Shown: positions 1 to 8,232 of the stretch, one piece after another
Numbering within the stretch: position 1 is the first letter of the stretch
Layout: each line of letters opens with the position of its first letter
The notes under the pieces: model-generated
The model's database searches: none
What the model was told of the DNA's origin: nothing
What the model saw: the letters and a program-made list of their open reading frames with translations, nothing else
Source: Sphingomonas sp. ID1715
GTDB taxonomy: Bacteria > Pseudomonadota > Alphaproteobacteria > Sphingomonadales > Sphingomonadaceae
Assembly (NCBI RefSeq): GCF_013044515.1
Contig: NZ_JABEPR010000002.1
Coordinates: 248,001-312,000, forward strand
DNA: 64,000 nucleotides
Reading direction: 5' to 3'
Translations under genes and position numbers: made by a program

Positions 1-364
1 GCGGCATAGCCAGCAGGTCGTGGCAGGAGGCGAGCGCGTTCAGCGCTGCCGGAAATCCTGCATAGATGCTCACCTGCATGAGGATTTCGACCAGTTCCTC
101 ACGCGTGCAGCCCGAATGGAGTGCGGCGGCGACATGGATCCGCAGCTGGGGTTGGGCGCCGACCGCGGCCAGCGCTGAGACCGCCGCGATCTCGCGCGTG
201 CGCAGGTCCGCGCCATCACGAGCATAGAGGTCACCGAACGGATATTCGATCGTCATCCGAGCGAAATCCGGCGCGATCTCCGCAACGGTGTTGGTCACTT
301 TCTCGACCACATTGCCGTGCAGTTGCTGCAGGATCTCGACGCCCCGCAGATAACGCTCGTTCAT
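1..364 (-). CDS. Carboxymuconolactone decarboxylase family protein (partial, C-terminus cut by window edge)
   Basis: The minus-strand frame is open from an ATG at 364 to the window edge, giving 121 residues without a stop. It begins MNERYLRGVEILQQL and contains the family core (TREIAAVSALAAVGAQPQL, then HVAAALHSGCTREELVEIL) with the conserved His and Cys-Thr-x-Glu-Glu segment. Members are small helical proteins that either decarboxylate gamma-carboxymuconolactone in protocatechuate catabolism or act as AhpD-like thiol peroxidases. Only one Cys near the active site is visible, so the decarboxylase-like branch is more likely than the CxxC AhpD branch, but the substrate is unknown. The start overlaps the stop of the upstream MFS gene by four bases, so the two are probably co-transcribed and the transporter may import the substrate. 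Confidence 0.85.
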   Translation of the reverse strand, partial: MNERYLRGVEILQQLHGNVVEKVTNTVAEIAPDFARMTIEYPFGDLYARDGADLRTREIAAVSALAAVGAQPQLRIHVAAALHSGCTREELVEILMQVSIYAGFPAALNALASCHDLLAMP

Positions 365-1536
365 CGACGCACTCCAAATCCTAGAAGAGTTGCAAGGGCG
401 AGCGCCGCACCGACGCTCTCCAAGGCGGCCGTCCAGCCGAACCGGTCGAACACCTGTCCGACCACCGCCGCGCCGGCGAGGCCACCGCAATAATAGAAGC
501 TGAGATAGAGGCCGCTGGCCGCAGCCCGATCACGCTCCGCCGTCCGGCCGACCTGCCCGGTGGCAACAGCCTGGGCGAAGAAGGTGCCGATCCCGACCAG
601 CGCGAGGCCCGCAAGCAGGGCGGGCAGCCAGGTCGCCAGCAACAGGGGCAGCCCAGCGATCGCCAACAGCAGGGAGAGCGCAAGGGCCGGGCCAAGGCCG
701 ACCCGGGTCGCGGCTGCTCCCGCCAGGGGCGTCGTCACCATCGACGGCGCGAACACCAGGAAGACCAGGCCAAGCGCGGTCATCGACAGCGACAGGGGCG
801 GCCGGGCCAGCACGAAACCGACATAGGAGAAGGTGCCGATGAAGCCGAACAGGATCAGAAATCCAATCAGGTAGAGCCTGAGCAAGCGCGGGTTGCGAAG
901 ATGCTCGGCCCAGCCCGACCAGAAGCGTCGACCTGCCCCCTCGTCCATCCGCATCGGCGCGCCGCGCGACAGCGCCCGCGCGACGAGCGCGGCTCCGCCC
1001 AGGTTCAGCGCGGCGAAGAAAAGGAAGCTGATCGCCGGGCCGAGCAGCCCGGCCACCGTTGCAGCCGTCAGCCGCCCGATCAGGTTGCTGGCCACGCCGC
1101 CGGTCACATAGGCTGCCAGCGCCGTTGTTGCGCCGGTCGCGCTGCACCGCTCCGACAGGTAGGTGAGCGTCAGGGTGAACGCCGTCGCCATGCACAGTCC
1201 CTGCACTACCCGCAGCACCGCGAAGACCGTCAGGTTCGGCGCGAAGGCGAGCAGCGCCGTCGGCACCGCAAGGAGCACCAAGCTGATCCAGACGCCCTGG
1301 CGCCGGTCGACATGCCGGCCGAGCACGCCGGCCACCAGGCCCGCGATTGCCATGCCCAATGTACTCGCATTGGCGGCAAGACCGATCGCCGCGGGCGTCA
1401 CTTGATAGAGGCGAGCGAGGCTCGGCAGGATCGCCTGGGTCGCGAACAGGTCGACGAGCGTCAGAAAGCCGATCAGCCCGACCGTTGCGGGGCTGAGCAT
1501 GCGGGCCGGGGGCGCGGCAAGAGCTGCGGTCGCCAT
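361..1536 (-). CDS. MFS transporter (YnfM-like efflux/uptake permease)
   Basis: A 391-residue protein with about twelve hydrophobic segments and the MFS cytoplasmic loop signature between helices 2 and 3 (GVLGRHVDRRQGVW, around residues 70-85). Length and the LTYLSERCSATGATTALAAYVTG segment resemble the YnfM/arabinose-efflux-type branch of MFS permeases, which move small organic molecules by proton antiport or symport across the inner membrane. The ATG at 1536 is the only sensible start. The gene ends four bases inside the carboxymuconolactone-decarboxylase-like gene (ATGA overlap), implying translational coupling. The substrate cannot be read from sequence; a small aromatic or lactone acid would fit the neighbour but is only an inference. 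Confidence 0.85.
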   Translation of the reverse strand: MATAALAAPPARMLSPATVGLIGFLTLVDLFATQAILPSLARLYQVTPAAIGLAANASTLGMAIAGLVAGVLGRHVDRRQGVWISLVLLAVPTALLAFAPNLTVFAVLRVVQGLCMATAFTLTLTYLSERCSATGATTALAAYVTGGVASNLIGRLTAATVAGLLGPAISFLFFAALNLGGAALVARALSRGAPMRMDEGAGRRFWSGWAEHLRNPRLLRLYLIGFLILFGFIGTFSYVGFVLARPPLSLSMTALGLVFLVFAPSMVTTPLAGAAATRVGLGPALALSLLLAIAGLPLLLATWLPALLAGLALVGIGTFFAQAVATGQVGRTAERDRAAASGLYLSFYYCGGLAGAAVVGQVFDRFGWTAALESVGAALALATLLGFGVRR

Positions 1537-1560
1537 GGTGGATGTGCCTCGCGCAAGGGG

Positions 1561-1593
1561 CGGCGCCCGGCCGGGGGACGAGACCGGGCGCCG
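1561..1593. repeat. Perfect 10-bp inverted repeat between the MFS and cupin genes
   Basis: CGGCGCCCGG at 1561-1570 is repeated inverted as CCGGGCGCCG at 1584-1593, enclosing a 13-base loop. It lies in the 96-base gap between the cupin stop (1633) and the MFS start (1536), both on the minus strand. No T-run follows on either strand, so it is not a textbook intrinsic terminator; it may be a processing or attenuation hairpin that separates expression of the two genes. Confidence 0.6.
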
Positions 1594-1632
1594 CGGGCCG
1601 CCGGCTCAGGGGCTGCCGGCGGTGGGAACAGC

Positions 1633-2082
1633 TTACATGCCGTGGTGGACGTCGGCCGAGTAAAGCACCGCCGGCACCTTGCCGTCGTTCACCCAATAAT
1701 GGCTGATGCCTTCCGCCTCGCGGGTCAGGTCGCCGGCCGCGTGCACGATCGGCTGGGTGCAGGTGCTGCGATATTCCTTGATCGAGCCGGAGACCGTCAG
1801 GATCAACGCGGGGCGATCGCCATGGCTGTGCAGCGGCACGATGCCGCCGGGCTGAACGACCAGCTTGCGCATGCGCAGCTGGCGGTCGGCGACCTGAATT
1901 TCCGGGCCGAGGTCGATGGAGCCGAGCACATCGTCGGTGACGGCCTTGGGCGCAGTCGGCGCGCCGGCAAGCGCATTCGCGCCCTCGGCAGTGCATTGCC
2001 CAGCGAATGCGGGCGAGGCGCCGGCAAAGGCAGAGGCGGCAAGAAGAGCGCCGAACAGCCGGCGCGCGCTTTGAGTGACCAT
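1633..2082 (-). CDS. Secreted cupin-domain protein
   Basis: The protein is 149 residues from the ATG at 2082. The longer frame back to 2184 was rejected because residues MVTQSARRLFGALLAASAFAGASPAFA form a clean signal peptide ending AFA|GQ, and GGAGA lies a suitable distance upstream. The mature part has a single small beta-barrel cupin core: VVQPGGIVPLHSHGDRPALILTVSGSIKEY, carrying the first-motif histidines (PLHSHGDRP), followed by a weaker second motif (GISHYWVNDGKVPAVLYSADVHHGM). Periplasmic single-cupin proteins of this size bind metal or small ligands, but their reactions are mostly unknown. It is separated from the MFS gene by a hairpin and read on the same strand. No function is assigned beyond the fold. 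Confidence 0.8.
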   Translation of the reverse strand: MVTQSARRLFGALLAASAFAGASPAFAGQCTAEGANALAGAPTAPKAVTDDVLGSIDLGPEIQVADRQLRMRKLVVQPGGIVPLHSHGDRPALILTVSGSIKEYRSTCTQPIVHAAGDLTREAEGISHYWVNDGKVPAVLYSADVHHGM

Positions 2083-2240
2083 GATCGTGTCTCCGTCGGT
2101 TGGAATATGACGGCTCCTGAGTAGGTGCATGATGGGGCCGCACGCCAATCCCGGCTCTGCATCGTGTCGATAAGCGATCGGCATTTCTGTCCCGCGCGCG
2201 CTTGCGGCACCTCTTTCGGCAGTGATCCCTTGCGGAAGGT

Positions 2241-3068
2241 ATGCCGATGAACGTCCATGCGCAGTTTCTGGGCCAGAGCGAGCGGGTGCTCGCCGGCAAG
2301 GTGGCGATCGTCACCGGATCCACCAGCGGCATCGGCCTGGGGATCGCGCGTAAGCTCGCCGAAGCCGGTGCCGACGTGGTGCTGAACGGCCTGGGCGACG
2401 CCAACCAGATCGAGCGGACGTGCACCGAGCTTGCCGAGCATAGCGGCACGCGGATCAGTTATAATGGTGCCAACCTGATGGTGTCGGCCGACGCCCGCGC
2501 TCTCGTCGAGCAGACGATCGCTGCATTCGGACGCGTCGACATCCTGGTCAACAATGCCGGGATCCAGCACGTTTCGCCCGTCGAGAGCTTTCCCGAAGAC
2601 AAGTGGGACGCGATCCTCGCGCTCAACCTCTCCGCCGCCTTTCACGCCATCAAGGCGGCCTATGGCCCGATGAAGGCGGCCGGCTGGGGGCGGATCGTCA
2701 ATATCGCCTCGGCCCACGGCCTCGTCGCTTCGCCCTTCAAGAGCGCCTATGTCGCGGCCAAGCACGGGATCGTCGGGCTGACCAAGACGATCGCACTGGA
2801 GGGTGCCGAACACGGCATCACCTGCAACGCGATCTGCCCCGGCTATGTCTGGACGCCGCTCGTCGAAAATCAGATCGACGACACCGCCCGGGCGCGGAAT
2901 ATCAGCCGCGAACAGGTGATCCGCGACGTGCTGCTCGCGGCCCAGCCGAACAAGCGCTTCGCCGACGTGGACGAGCTTGGTGCGCTGACGGTCTTCCTGT
3001 GCTCGCCGGCTGGCCAGGGCATGACCGGGACGGCGCTGCCGGTCGACGGCGGCTGGACGGCGCACTGA
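2241..3068 (+). CDS. bdhA: 3-hydroxybutyrate dehydrogenase (SDR family)
   Basis: A 275-residue classical short-chain dehydrogenase that interconverts D-3-hydroxybutyrate and acetoacetate with NAD, the entry step for using polyhydroxybutyrate monomers in the cytoplasm. The cofactor motif TGSTSGIG lies at residues 25-32, NNAG near 110, the catalytic Ser in NIASAHG and Tyr170/Lys174 in YVAAK. The C-terminal half (NAICPGYVWTPLVENQI, and QPNKRFADVDELGALTVFLCSP) is characteristic of the BdhA subgroup, including the conserved AxQPxKRF segment. A second in-frame ATG six bases downstream has better spacing from GGAAGG, so the true protein could be two residues shorter. The next gene starts inside its stop codon, and a patatin-like lipase follows, an arrangement seen with bdhA in other alphaproteobacteria. 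Confidence 0.93.
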   Translation: MPMNVHAQFLGQSERVLAGKVAIVTGSTSGIGLGIARKLAEAGADVVLNGLGDANQIERTCTELAEHSGTRISYNGANLMVSADARALVEQTIAAFGRVDILVNNAGIQHVSPVESFPEDKWDAILALNLSAAFHAIKAAYGPMKAAGWGRIVNIASAHGLVASPFKSAYVAAKHGIVGLTKTIALEGAEHGITCNAICPGYVWTPLVENQIDDTARARNISREQVIRDVLLAAQPNKRFADVDELGALTVFLCSPAGQGMTGTALPVDGGWTAH

Positions 3069-4411
3069 TGCTGCAGCGCATCCTCCGATCCGTTCGTGTC
3101 GAGCGAAGTCGAGACACGCGCTTCTCGACTTCGCTCGAAGCGAACGGGGAAAGAAAGCGGGTCGTGATCATCGGCGCCGGCTTCGGCGGCCTGTCCGCAG
3201 CCAAGGCGCTCGGGCGGGCGGATCTCGAGGTGACGCTGGTCGATCAGCGCAATCACCACCTGTTCCAGCCTTTGCTCTATCAGGTCGCGACGGCCGGGCT
3301 GTCGCCCGCCGATATCGCCGCGCCGATCCGGCACATCCTGCGCGACCAGAAGAACACGCGGGTGTTGCTGGACCGGGTGACCGGCGTGAATGCAGCCGCC
3401 CGGCTGGTGCTGACCGCATCGGGCGCATCGCTCTCCTATGACTGGCTGATCATCGCCACGGGTGCGCGCCACAGCTATTTCGGCCGCGACGACTGGGCCG
3501 AGCACGCGCCGGGGATCAAGTCGATCGACGACGCGACCGCAGTGCGCCGCAAGGTGCTGCTGGCGCTCGAGCGTGCCGAGACGGAAACGGATGAAGCGCG
3601 TCGCAAGGCGCTGCTGACTTTCGTGGTGATCGGCGGCGGGCCGACCGGCGTCGAGATGGCCGGGGCCATCGCGGAGCTTGCCCGCAAGTCCGTGTCCCGC
3701 GACTTCCGCACCATCACGCCGCATTGCTCGCGCGTGATCCTGATCGAGGGCGGGTCGCGGCTGTTGGCCAGCTTCCCCGAGACGCTTTCGGCTCGCGCCC
3801 GGCACGGCCTGGAGCAGCTCGGCGTCGAGGTGAAGCTGAGCGGCCGCGTCACGGCCATCACCCCCACGAGCGTGCAGGTCGGTGAGGACATCATCCCCGC
3901 CCACACCGCCATCTGGGCCGCGGGCGTGCAGGCCTCGCCGGCTTCTACCTGGCTGCGCTGCGCCTGCGACCGTGCGGGCAAGGTGCTGGTCAACGAAACG
4001 CTGCGGCCGCCGGGCCATGACAATATTTTCGTCATCGGCGACACCGCCGCCTGCCCGAACGGCAAAGGCGGCTTCGTGCCCGGCATTGCACCGGTCGCCA
4101 AGCAGCAAGGGCGCCATGTCGCCCGTGCCATCCTGATGGGCCGGGCCGAGCCGTTCCGCTATCGCAGCTTCGGCAATCTCGCGACGGTCGGCCGGCGCCA
4201 TGCCGTGATCGACTTCGGCCGAATCCGAATCCACGGCTTCCTTGCCTGGCTGCTCTGGTCGGTGGCGCACATCTGGTTCCTGATCGGGTTCAGGAGCCGG
4301 ATCATCGTCGGCCTGAACTGGGCCTGGAACTACCTGACCTTCGGACGCAGCGCGCGCCTCATCACCGGCTACGTCGCGCCCGATTTCATCGAAGAGAGGA
4401 TGACCGCATGA
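3068..4411 (+). CDS. ndh: NAD(P)/FAD-dependent oxidoreductase, type II NADH dehydrogenase
   Basis: A 447-residue single-subunit NADH:quinone oxidoreductase homologue. It has a GxGxxG FAD motif (VVIIGAGFGGLSAAKAL) near residues 41-57, a second dinucleotide motif FVVIGGGPTGVEMAGAIAEL for NADH, and the terminal FAD segment NIFVIGDTAA. The quinone-proximal signature VAKQQGRHVARAIL follows, and a hydrophobic C-terminal tail (FLAWLLWSVAHIWFLIGF) can anchor it to the inner membrane. The ATG at 3068 overlaps the bdhA stop by one base. A REP-like palindrome is embedded in the first ~27 codons, giving an atypical N-terminal extension. A GTG at 3164, preceded by GGGGAAAG, would give a canonical start directly before VVIIGAGFGGL. 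Family identity is secure; the start codon is not. Confidence 0.88.
   Translation: MLQRILRSVRVERSRDTRFSTSLEANGERKRVVIIGAGFGGLSAAKALGRADLEVTLVDQRNHHLFQPLLYQVATAGLSPADIAAPIRHILRDQKNTRVLLDRVTGVNAAARLVLTASGASLSYDWLIIATGARHSYFGRDDWAEHAPGIKSIDDATAVRRKVLLALERAETETDEARRKALLTFVVIGGGPTGVEMAGAIAELARKSVSRDFRTITPHCSRVILIEGGSRLLASFPETLSARARHGLEQLGVEVKLSGRVTAITPTSVQVGEDIIPAHTAIWAAGVQASPASTWLRCACDRAGKVLVNETLRPPGHDNIFVIGDTAACPNGKGGFVPGIAPVAKQQGRHVARAILMGRAEPFRYRSFGNLATVGRRHAVIDFGRIRIHGFLAWLLWSVAHIWFLIGFRSRIIVGLNWAWNYLTFGRSARLITGYVAPDFIEERMTA
3090..3147. repeat. REP-like palindrome inside the 5' end of the NADH dehydrogenase gene
   Basis: Arms of 25 bases at 3090-3114 and 3123-3147 are inverted copies with 23 of 25 positions matching; the shared core is TCGAGCGAAGTCGAGA. 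They enclose an 8-base loop (3115-3122). Read in frame it encodes VERSRDTRFSTSLEANG, a peptide familiar from REP-like intergenic repeats of sphingomonads. It is placed between the upstream ATG and the FAD-binding motif of the NADH dehydrogenase. Confidence 0.8.
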
Positions 4412-5547
4412 ATGGCGTCGACAAGGAACTGGCTGCCCTCGGGCAGCGCGTCTTGGTGCTGCAGGGCGGCGGCGCGCTCGGCGCCTATCAGGTGGGCGTC
4501 TACCAGGCGCTGCACGAAGCCGGCGTGGAGCCGGACTGGGTGATCGGCACCTCGATCGGCGCGATCAATGCCGCGCTGATCGCCGGCAGCCCACGGACAG
4601 AGCGAATGGACCGGCTGAAGGATTTCTGGCGCCGGGTCGAGCATGGCCGCTTTCTCGGCTCACCGCTCCCCGCCTGGTTCGGCACGGCGATGCGCAACAT
4701 GCTGGCGGTGACGACCGGCGTCCCTGCCTTCTTCCGCCCGAACCCGGCGGCCTTCTTCAGCGCGCATTCGCCGCTGGGGCCCGAAGCGGCAGGTTATTAC
4801 TCGACGGAGCCGCTGGCGGACACGCTGCGCGAGCTGGTCGACTTCGACCAGGTCAATGGCGGCGACGTGCGCCTGACGGTTGGCGCCTCCAACGTGGCGA
4901 CCAGTGAAATGCGCTATTTCGACAGCCGCGACATGGCGCTGGACCTCCGCCACGTCATGGCGTCCGGCGCGCTGCCGCCCGCCTTTCCGGCGGTGCGGAT
5001 CGACGGGCAGCTCTATTGGGACGGCGGCATTCTCTCCAACACGCCGGTCGAGGTAGTGTTCGACGACAATCCGCGCCGCAACTCCGTCGTGTTCGCCGTC
5101 CACATCTGGAACCCGCATGGGCCTGAGCCGAACACGATCTGGGAAGTGATGAACCGACAGAAGGACGTGCAATATTCCAGCCGCGCGGCCGCGCACATCA
5201 AACGCCAGCGGCAGATCCACAAGATGCGCCACATCATCTCGGAGCTGACCAAGATGCTTCCGGAGGGCACACGCGGCGACAACCGGGTCGCGGAGATGGC
5301 GAGCTATGGCTGCCTGACGCGGATGCACGTCATCCGCCTGCTCGCCCCCGCGCTCCCCTATGAAGACCATGCCAAGGACGTGGACTTCAGCCCCGAAGGC
5401 ATCAGCCAGCGCTGGCAGGCGGGCTACCGGCACACGATGGAGACGCTGGAGCGCGGACCCTGGCGCGACCCCGTCGACCCGCTCGAAGGCTTCATCCTGC
5501 ACGAAGCCTGCGGCGGCGAGATGGTCGAGACAGCCGCGGCTGCGTGA
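4408..5547 (+). CDS. Patatin-like phospholipase
   Basis: A 379-residue patatin-family acyl hydrolase, starting in an ATGA overlap with the NADH dehydrogenase. The oxyanion loop QGGGALGAYQVGV is at about residues 19-31, the nucleophile elbow GTSIG at 47-51 gives catalytic Ser49, and the partner Asp sits in YWDGGILSN near residue 205, completing the Ser/Asp dyad. The C-terminal third (KRQRQIHKMRHIISEL and PYEDHAKDVDFSPEGISQRW) resembles the DUF3734 extension found in this subgroup. Such proteins release fatty acids from phospholipids or other acyl esters. The recurring association with bdhA suggests a role around membrane lipid or polyhydroxyalkanoate granules, which is inference. There is no signal peptide, so the protein is cytoplasmic or membrane-peripheral. 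Confidence 0.9.
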   Translation: MNGVDKELAALGQRVLVLQGGGALGAYQVGVYQALHEAGVEPDWVIGTSIGAINAALIAGSPRTERMDRLKDFWRRVEHGRFLGSPLPAWFGTAMRNMLAVTTGVPAFFRPNPAAFFSAHSPLGPEAAGYYSTEPLADTLRELVDFDQVNGGDVRLTVGASNVATSEMRYFDSRDMALDLRHVMASGALPPAFPAVRIDGQLYWDGGILSNTPVEVVFDDNPRRNSVVFAVHIWNPHGPEPNTIWEVMNRQKDVQYSSRAAAHIKRQRQIHKMRHIISELTKMLPEGTRGDNRVAEMASYGCLTRMHVIRLLAPALPYEDHAKDVDFSPEGISQRWQAGYRHTMETLERGPWRDPVDPLEGFILHEACGGEMVETAAAA

Positions 5548-5563
5548 CCGGTCGTCCGCTAAC

Positions 5564-5579
5564 TTAGGGTCGGCCCTAA
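5564..5579. terminator. Small hairpin between convergent genes
   Basis: TTAGGG (5564-5569) pairs with CCCTAA (5574-5579) around a TCGG tetraloop in the 34-base gap between the convergent lipase (stop 5547) and esterase (stop 5582) genes. Flanking AAC/CTT extends the symmetry. There is no clear U-run, so a bidirectional terminator is only plausible. Confidence 0.35.
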
Positions 5580-5581
5580 CT

Positions 5582-6541
5582 TCACGCCGCTTGTGTTCCT
5601 TGCCGTCCTAACAGCCGGCGCAGCGCCTTACTGCGGTTGGTCCGGGCTCCTTCGCTCACCTGTGCATCGGGCCACGCGTCGAACGCATGAAAGGCGCCCG
5701 GATAGAGGTGAAATTCGGTCGGCACGCCGTCACGGATCAGGCGGCGGGCATAGTCGATATTCTCGTCGACGAAGAGATCGAGCGCGCCCGTCATCATGAA
5801 GGTGGGTGGCAGGCCGGACAGGTCGACGGCGCGTGCGGGTGCCGCATAGGGAGAGACACCCTCCCCTCTCGGCGCGTGCCCCAACAGGCATGTCCAGCCG
5901 AACGCATTGTTGCGCGGCGTCCACAGGAACTCGCCGGCGAACGGGTGCGGGTCGGCCGTGCAGGTGCGATCGTCGAGCATCGGGTAGGTCAGCACCTGAA
6001 AGGCGAGCCGATGTTCGCCGCGATCCCGCACCAGCAGCGCGAGCGCCGCGGCAAGTCCGCCGCCGGCGCTTTCGCCCATCACCCCGATGCGGTCTCGATC
6101 GACATTGAGCATGTCGGCCTGCTTGAAGACCCAGACGAGCCCGGCATGGCAGTCCTCGATATTGCCGGGGAAGCAGGTTTCTGGTGCCAGCCGGTAATCG
6201 ACCGAGACGATGACGCAGCCAAGCTGCTCGGCCAGCGGCCGATGCATGAACTCGAGGCTTCCCGCCGAGCCGCTGACATAGCCGCCGCCGTGGATATGAT
6301 AGATGCAGCCGAACGGACCGGCGCCTGCCGGCGTGTAGATGACGAGGCCAATGTCCGGGGCACCCGGCGGACCGCGCATGGCCACGTCGCGCCGAGTGAC
6401 TGCATTCGGCACGACTGAAGGCAAGGGCAGCGCCGTCTCGCGCGAGCGGAACGCCGGCAGCGTCTCCTGACTGAGCGCGACCTGCGGCAACCGGTCCAGC
6501 ATCGGCAACAGTTCGGGATCCACCAAATGGCGGCTGGACAT
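5582..6541 (-). CDS. Alpha/beta hydrolase (hormone-sensitive-lipase-type esterase)
   Basis: A 319-residue esterase from the ATG at 6541 (a GTG two codons upstream, at 6547, is also possible). The HSL-family oxyanion motif HGGGYVSGSAG lies near residue 85, the nucleophile elbow GESAGGG near 160, with the catalytic Asp and His expected in ALDLFVDENI and GAFHAFDAW close to the C-terminus. Enzymes of this type hydrolyse short-chain esters or acetylated sugars and drugs in the cytoplasm. Its start touches the stop of the GH36 gene, so it is the last gene of the minus-strand glycoside operon. De-acetylation of an imported sugar derivative is a reasonable guess from context. Confidence 0.88.
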   Translation of the reverse strand: MSSRHLVDPELLPMLDRLPQVALSQETLPAFRSRETALPLPSVVPNAVTRRDVAMRGPPGAPDIGLVIYTPAGAGPFGCIYHIHGGGYVSGSAGSLEFMHRPLAEQLGCVIVSVDYRLAPETCFPGNIEDCHAGLVWVFKQADMLNVDRDRIGVMGESAGGGLAAALALLVRDRGEHRLAFQVLTYPMLDDRTCTADPHPFAGEFLWTPRNNAFGWTCLLGHAPRGEGVSPYAAPARAVDLSGLPPTFMMTGALDLFVDENIDYARRLIRDGVPTEFHLYPGAFHAFDAWPDAQVSEGARTNRSKALRRLLGRQGTQAA

Positions 6542-6543
6542 GC

Positions 6544-8232
6544 TCACTCGATCCGCGACGAGAAAGGCAGTAGACCCGCCACGGGCTCGGCGGTGAGATT
6601 CAGGCGATGGATGAAGTCGGCCTCGTCCTCAACCCGCACCCGTTGCTCCAGCAAAGGCGCGGAATGGCCGAGCTGCGGGAAGTCGCAGCCTGCGATCGGC
6701 TGGCGCAGCAGCTCGGCGAACAGGGCTGCGCGCTCGGGGGAGAGTTCATCGAGCTTGTCGCTCGTCATCAGCACGCCGCCGGAATAGGCGGCGAAGCGGG
6801 CAAGCAAGGTCACCTGATCGTCGCTCAGTTCGTGGAACCGGTCGCGGAGCAGGACGCAATCCGGGTCCGCCTGCCACAGGATGCCGGCGCCGTGGTTGCG
6901 GCTGACCTGGTCGCGGAGCAGGCTTTCGGCGGAATATTCGCCGGTCCAGGTCACGCCGACATCGCGGCCGATCCGCACCGCGTCGACCAGGCCGACCGAC
7001 GCCCAAAGCGGACAGCCGCAGCCGAGCCATAGCGCGTCGCCGATCTCCTCGCGGATCAGCGCCGCCATCTTACGCCAGACGGCGATGCGGCTGAAGCCCT
7101 GCTGGTGCCAGACCGCGCGGTCGGGGCCATGTTCGCTGCCGAACAGCATGAAGTCGGTCTTGAAATAACCGGCACCCCAGTCGCCCGCCCAGGTGCGGAA
7201 CACCTGCCGAATATAGGCTTCGGCATCGGGATGGGTGACGTCGAGGATGTAATATTCCTCGCTGCGCTTGTGCCAGCGGAACTCGCCGTAGAAGGTCATC
7301 TGGGCGAGCGGTCCGCCGGTCCTCCTGTCCGCCACGACCCAGTCGGGGTGCTCGCGATAGAGGCGGCTGCGATTGCCGACCATGAAGGGCGCTATCCACA
7401 GACCGGGCGTAAAGCCCGCCGCGCGCACATCGTCGAGCAGCGGCTTCATCCCGCGCGGGAATTGCGGCTTTACCTCCAGCCAGTCGCCCATCTCCGGCGT
7501 GAAGCCGTCGTCGATCTGGAAGATGTCGAGCGGCACGCGATAATCGTCGCGGAAGGCGCGTGCCGCCGCCAGATGCTCGAGGAGATTCTCCTCGGTGATG
7601 GCCGCGTAGAGATTGTACCAGCTGCACCAGCCGGTGACCCGGCGATCCGGCACGCGCGGAGGCAACGGGCTTTCGGCAGCCACGATGCGGGCCCAGTCGC
7701 GCAACGCCTCCTCGACGTTCGGTCCATCGAACAGGATCAACGGTTCCATCGCGACGCTGCCGTCATGCGGCACGCGGTCCCACAACGTCTCGACGGAGAC
7801 GGTCGGCGCTTCCGCCGTGCCGCCGAAGCGGAAGCGGCTCTGGAAGCGGTCGTGACGCGTGAAGCCGAGCACGACCGCGCCATCTCCGCTGCTCGGCAAT
7901 AACGCCGTGGCCGCATAGCCGAGCGTCGGCGCCTTCAGCGGCGGTCCATCGCCGGCCAGGGTGCCAGCATCGGCGAAGAAGCTGCCGTCCCAGCTTTGAT
8001 AGCCGTGACGCAGGTAGCGACTCATGCCGGCAATATGTTCGAAGCGGATGCCGATGCTGTCGATCTCGCGCGTCGGGTCGAGGTCGCTGACCTTGACGAG
8101 CAGCCGCAACCGCTCGCCGTCCCGTTCGATGCCGAAGGCGAATTGCGCCTGGGCGGGTTCTCCGTCGAGCAGGGGAACGATGCCGCCGAGCCTGATACCG
8201 AGACCCTCGAACGCCTGCCCGTCAAAGCGCAT
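6544..8232 (-). CDS. GH36-type alpha-galactosidase-like glycoside hydrolase
   Basis: A 562-residue intracellular enzyme of the GH36/clan GH-D type. The (beta/alpha)8 domain shows the conserved WCSWYNLYAAITEENLLEHL, FQIDDGF with tandem Asp, PGLWIAPFMVG, the nucleophile segment YFKTDFML (Asp in KTD), and the acid/base region DAVRIGRDVGVTW. No signal peptide is present. The ATG at 8232 is chosen over the upstream TTG at 8238; it overlaps the Gfo/Idh/MocA stop by 11 bases. GH36 enzymes remove terminal alpha-galactosyl or related residues. The protein is shorter than the ~700-residue raffinose-type enzymes, so an unusual alpha-glycoside such as a glycosylated polyol or glycerate is possible. Substrate unassigned. 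Confidence 0.85.
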   Translation of the reverse strand: MRFDGQAFEGLGIRLGGIVPLLDGEPAQAQFAFGIERDGERLRLLVKVSDLDPTREIDSIGIRFEHIAGMSRYLRHGYQSWDGSFFADAGTLAGDGPPLKAPTLGYAATALLPSSGDGAVVLGFTRHDRFQSRFRFGGTAEAPTVSVETLWDRVPHDGSVAMEPLILFDGPNVEEALRDWARIVAAESPLPPRVPDRRVTGWCSWYNLYAAITEENLLEHLAAARAFRDDYRVPLDIFQIDDGFTPEMGDWLEVKPQFPRGMKPLLDDVRAAGFTPGLWIAPFMVGNRSRLYREHPDWVVADRRTGGPLAQMTFYGEFRWHKRSEEYYILDVTHPDAEAYIRQVFRTWAGDWGAGYFKTDFMLFGSEHGPDRAVWHQQGFSRIAVWRKMAALIREEIGDALWLGCGCPLWASVGLVDAVRIGRDVGVTWTGEYSAESLLRDQVSRNHGAGILWQADPDCVLLRDRFHELSDDQVTLLARFAAYSGGVLMTSDKLDELSPERAALFAELLRQPIAGCDFPQLGHSAPLLEQRVRVEDEADFIHRLNLTAEPVAGLLPFSSRIE

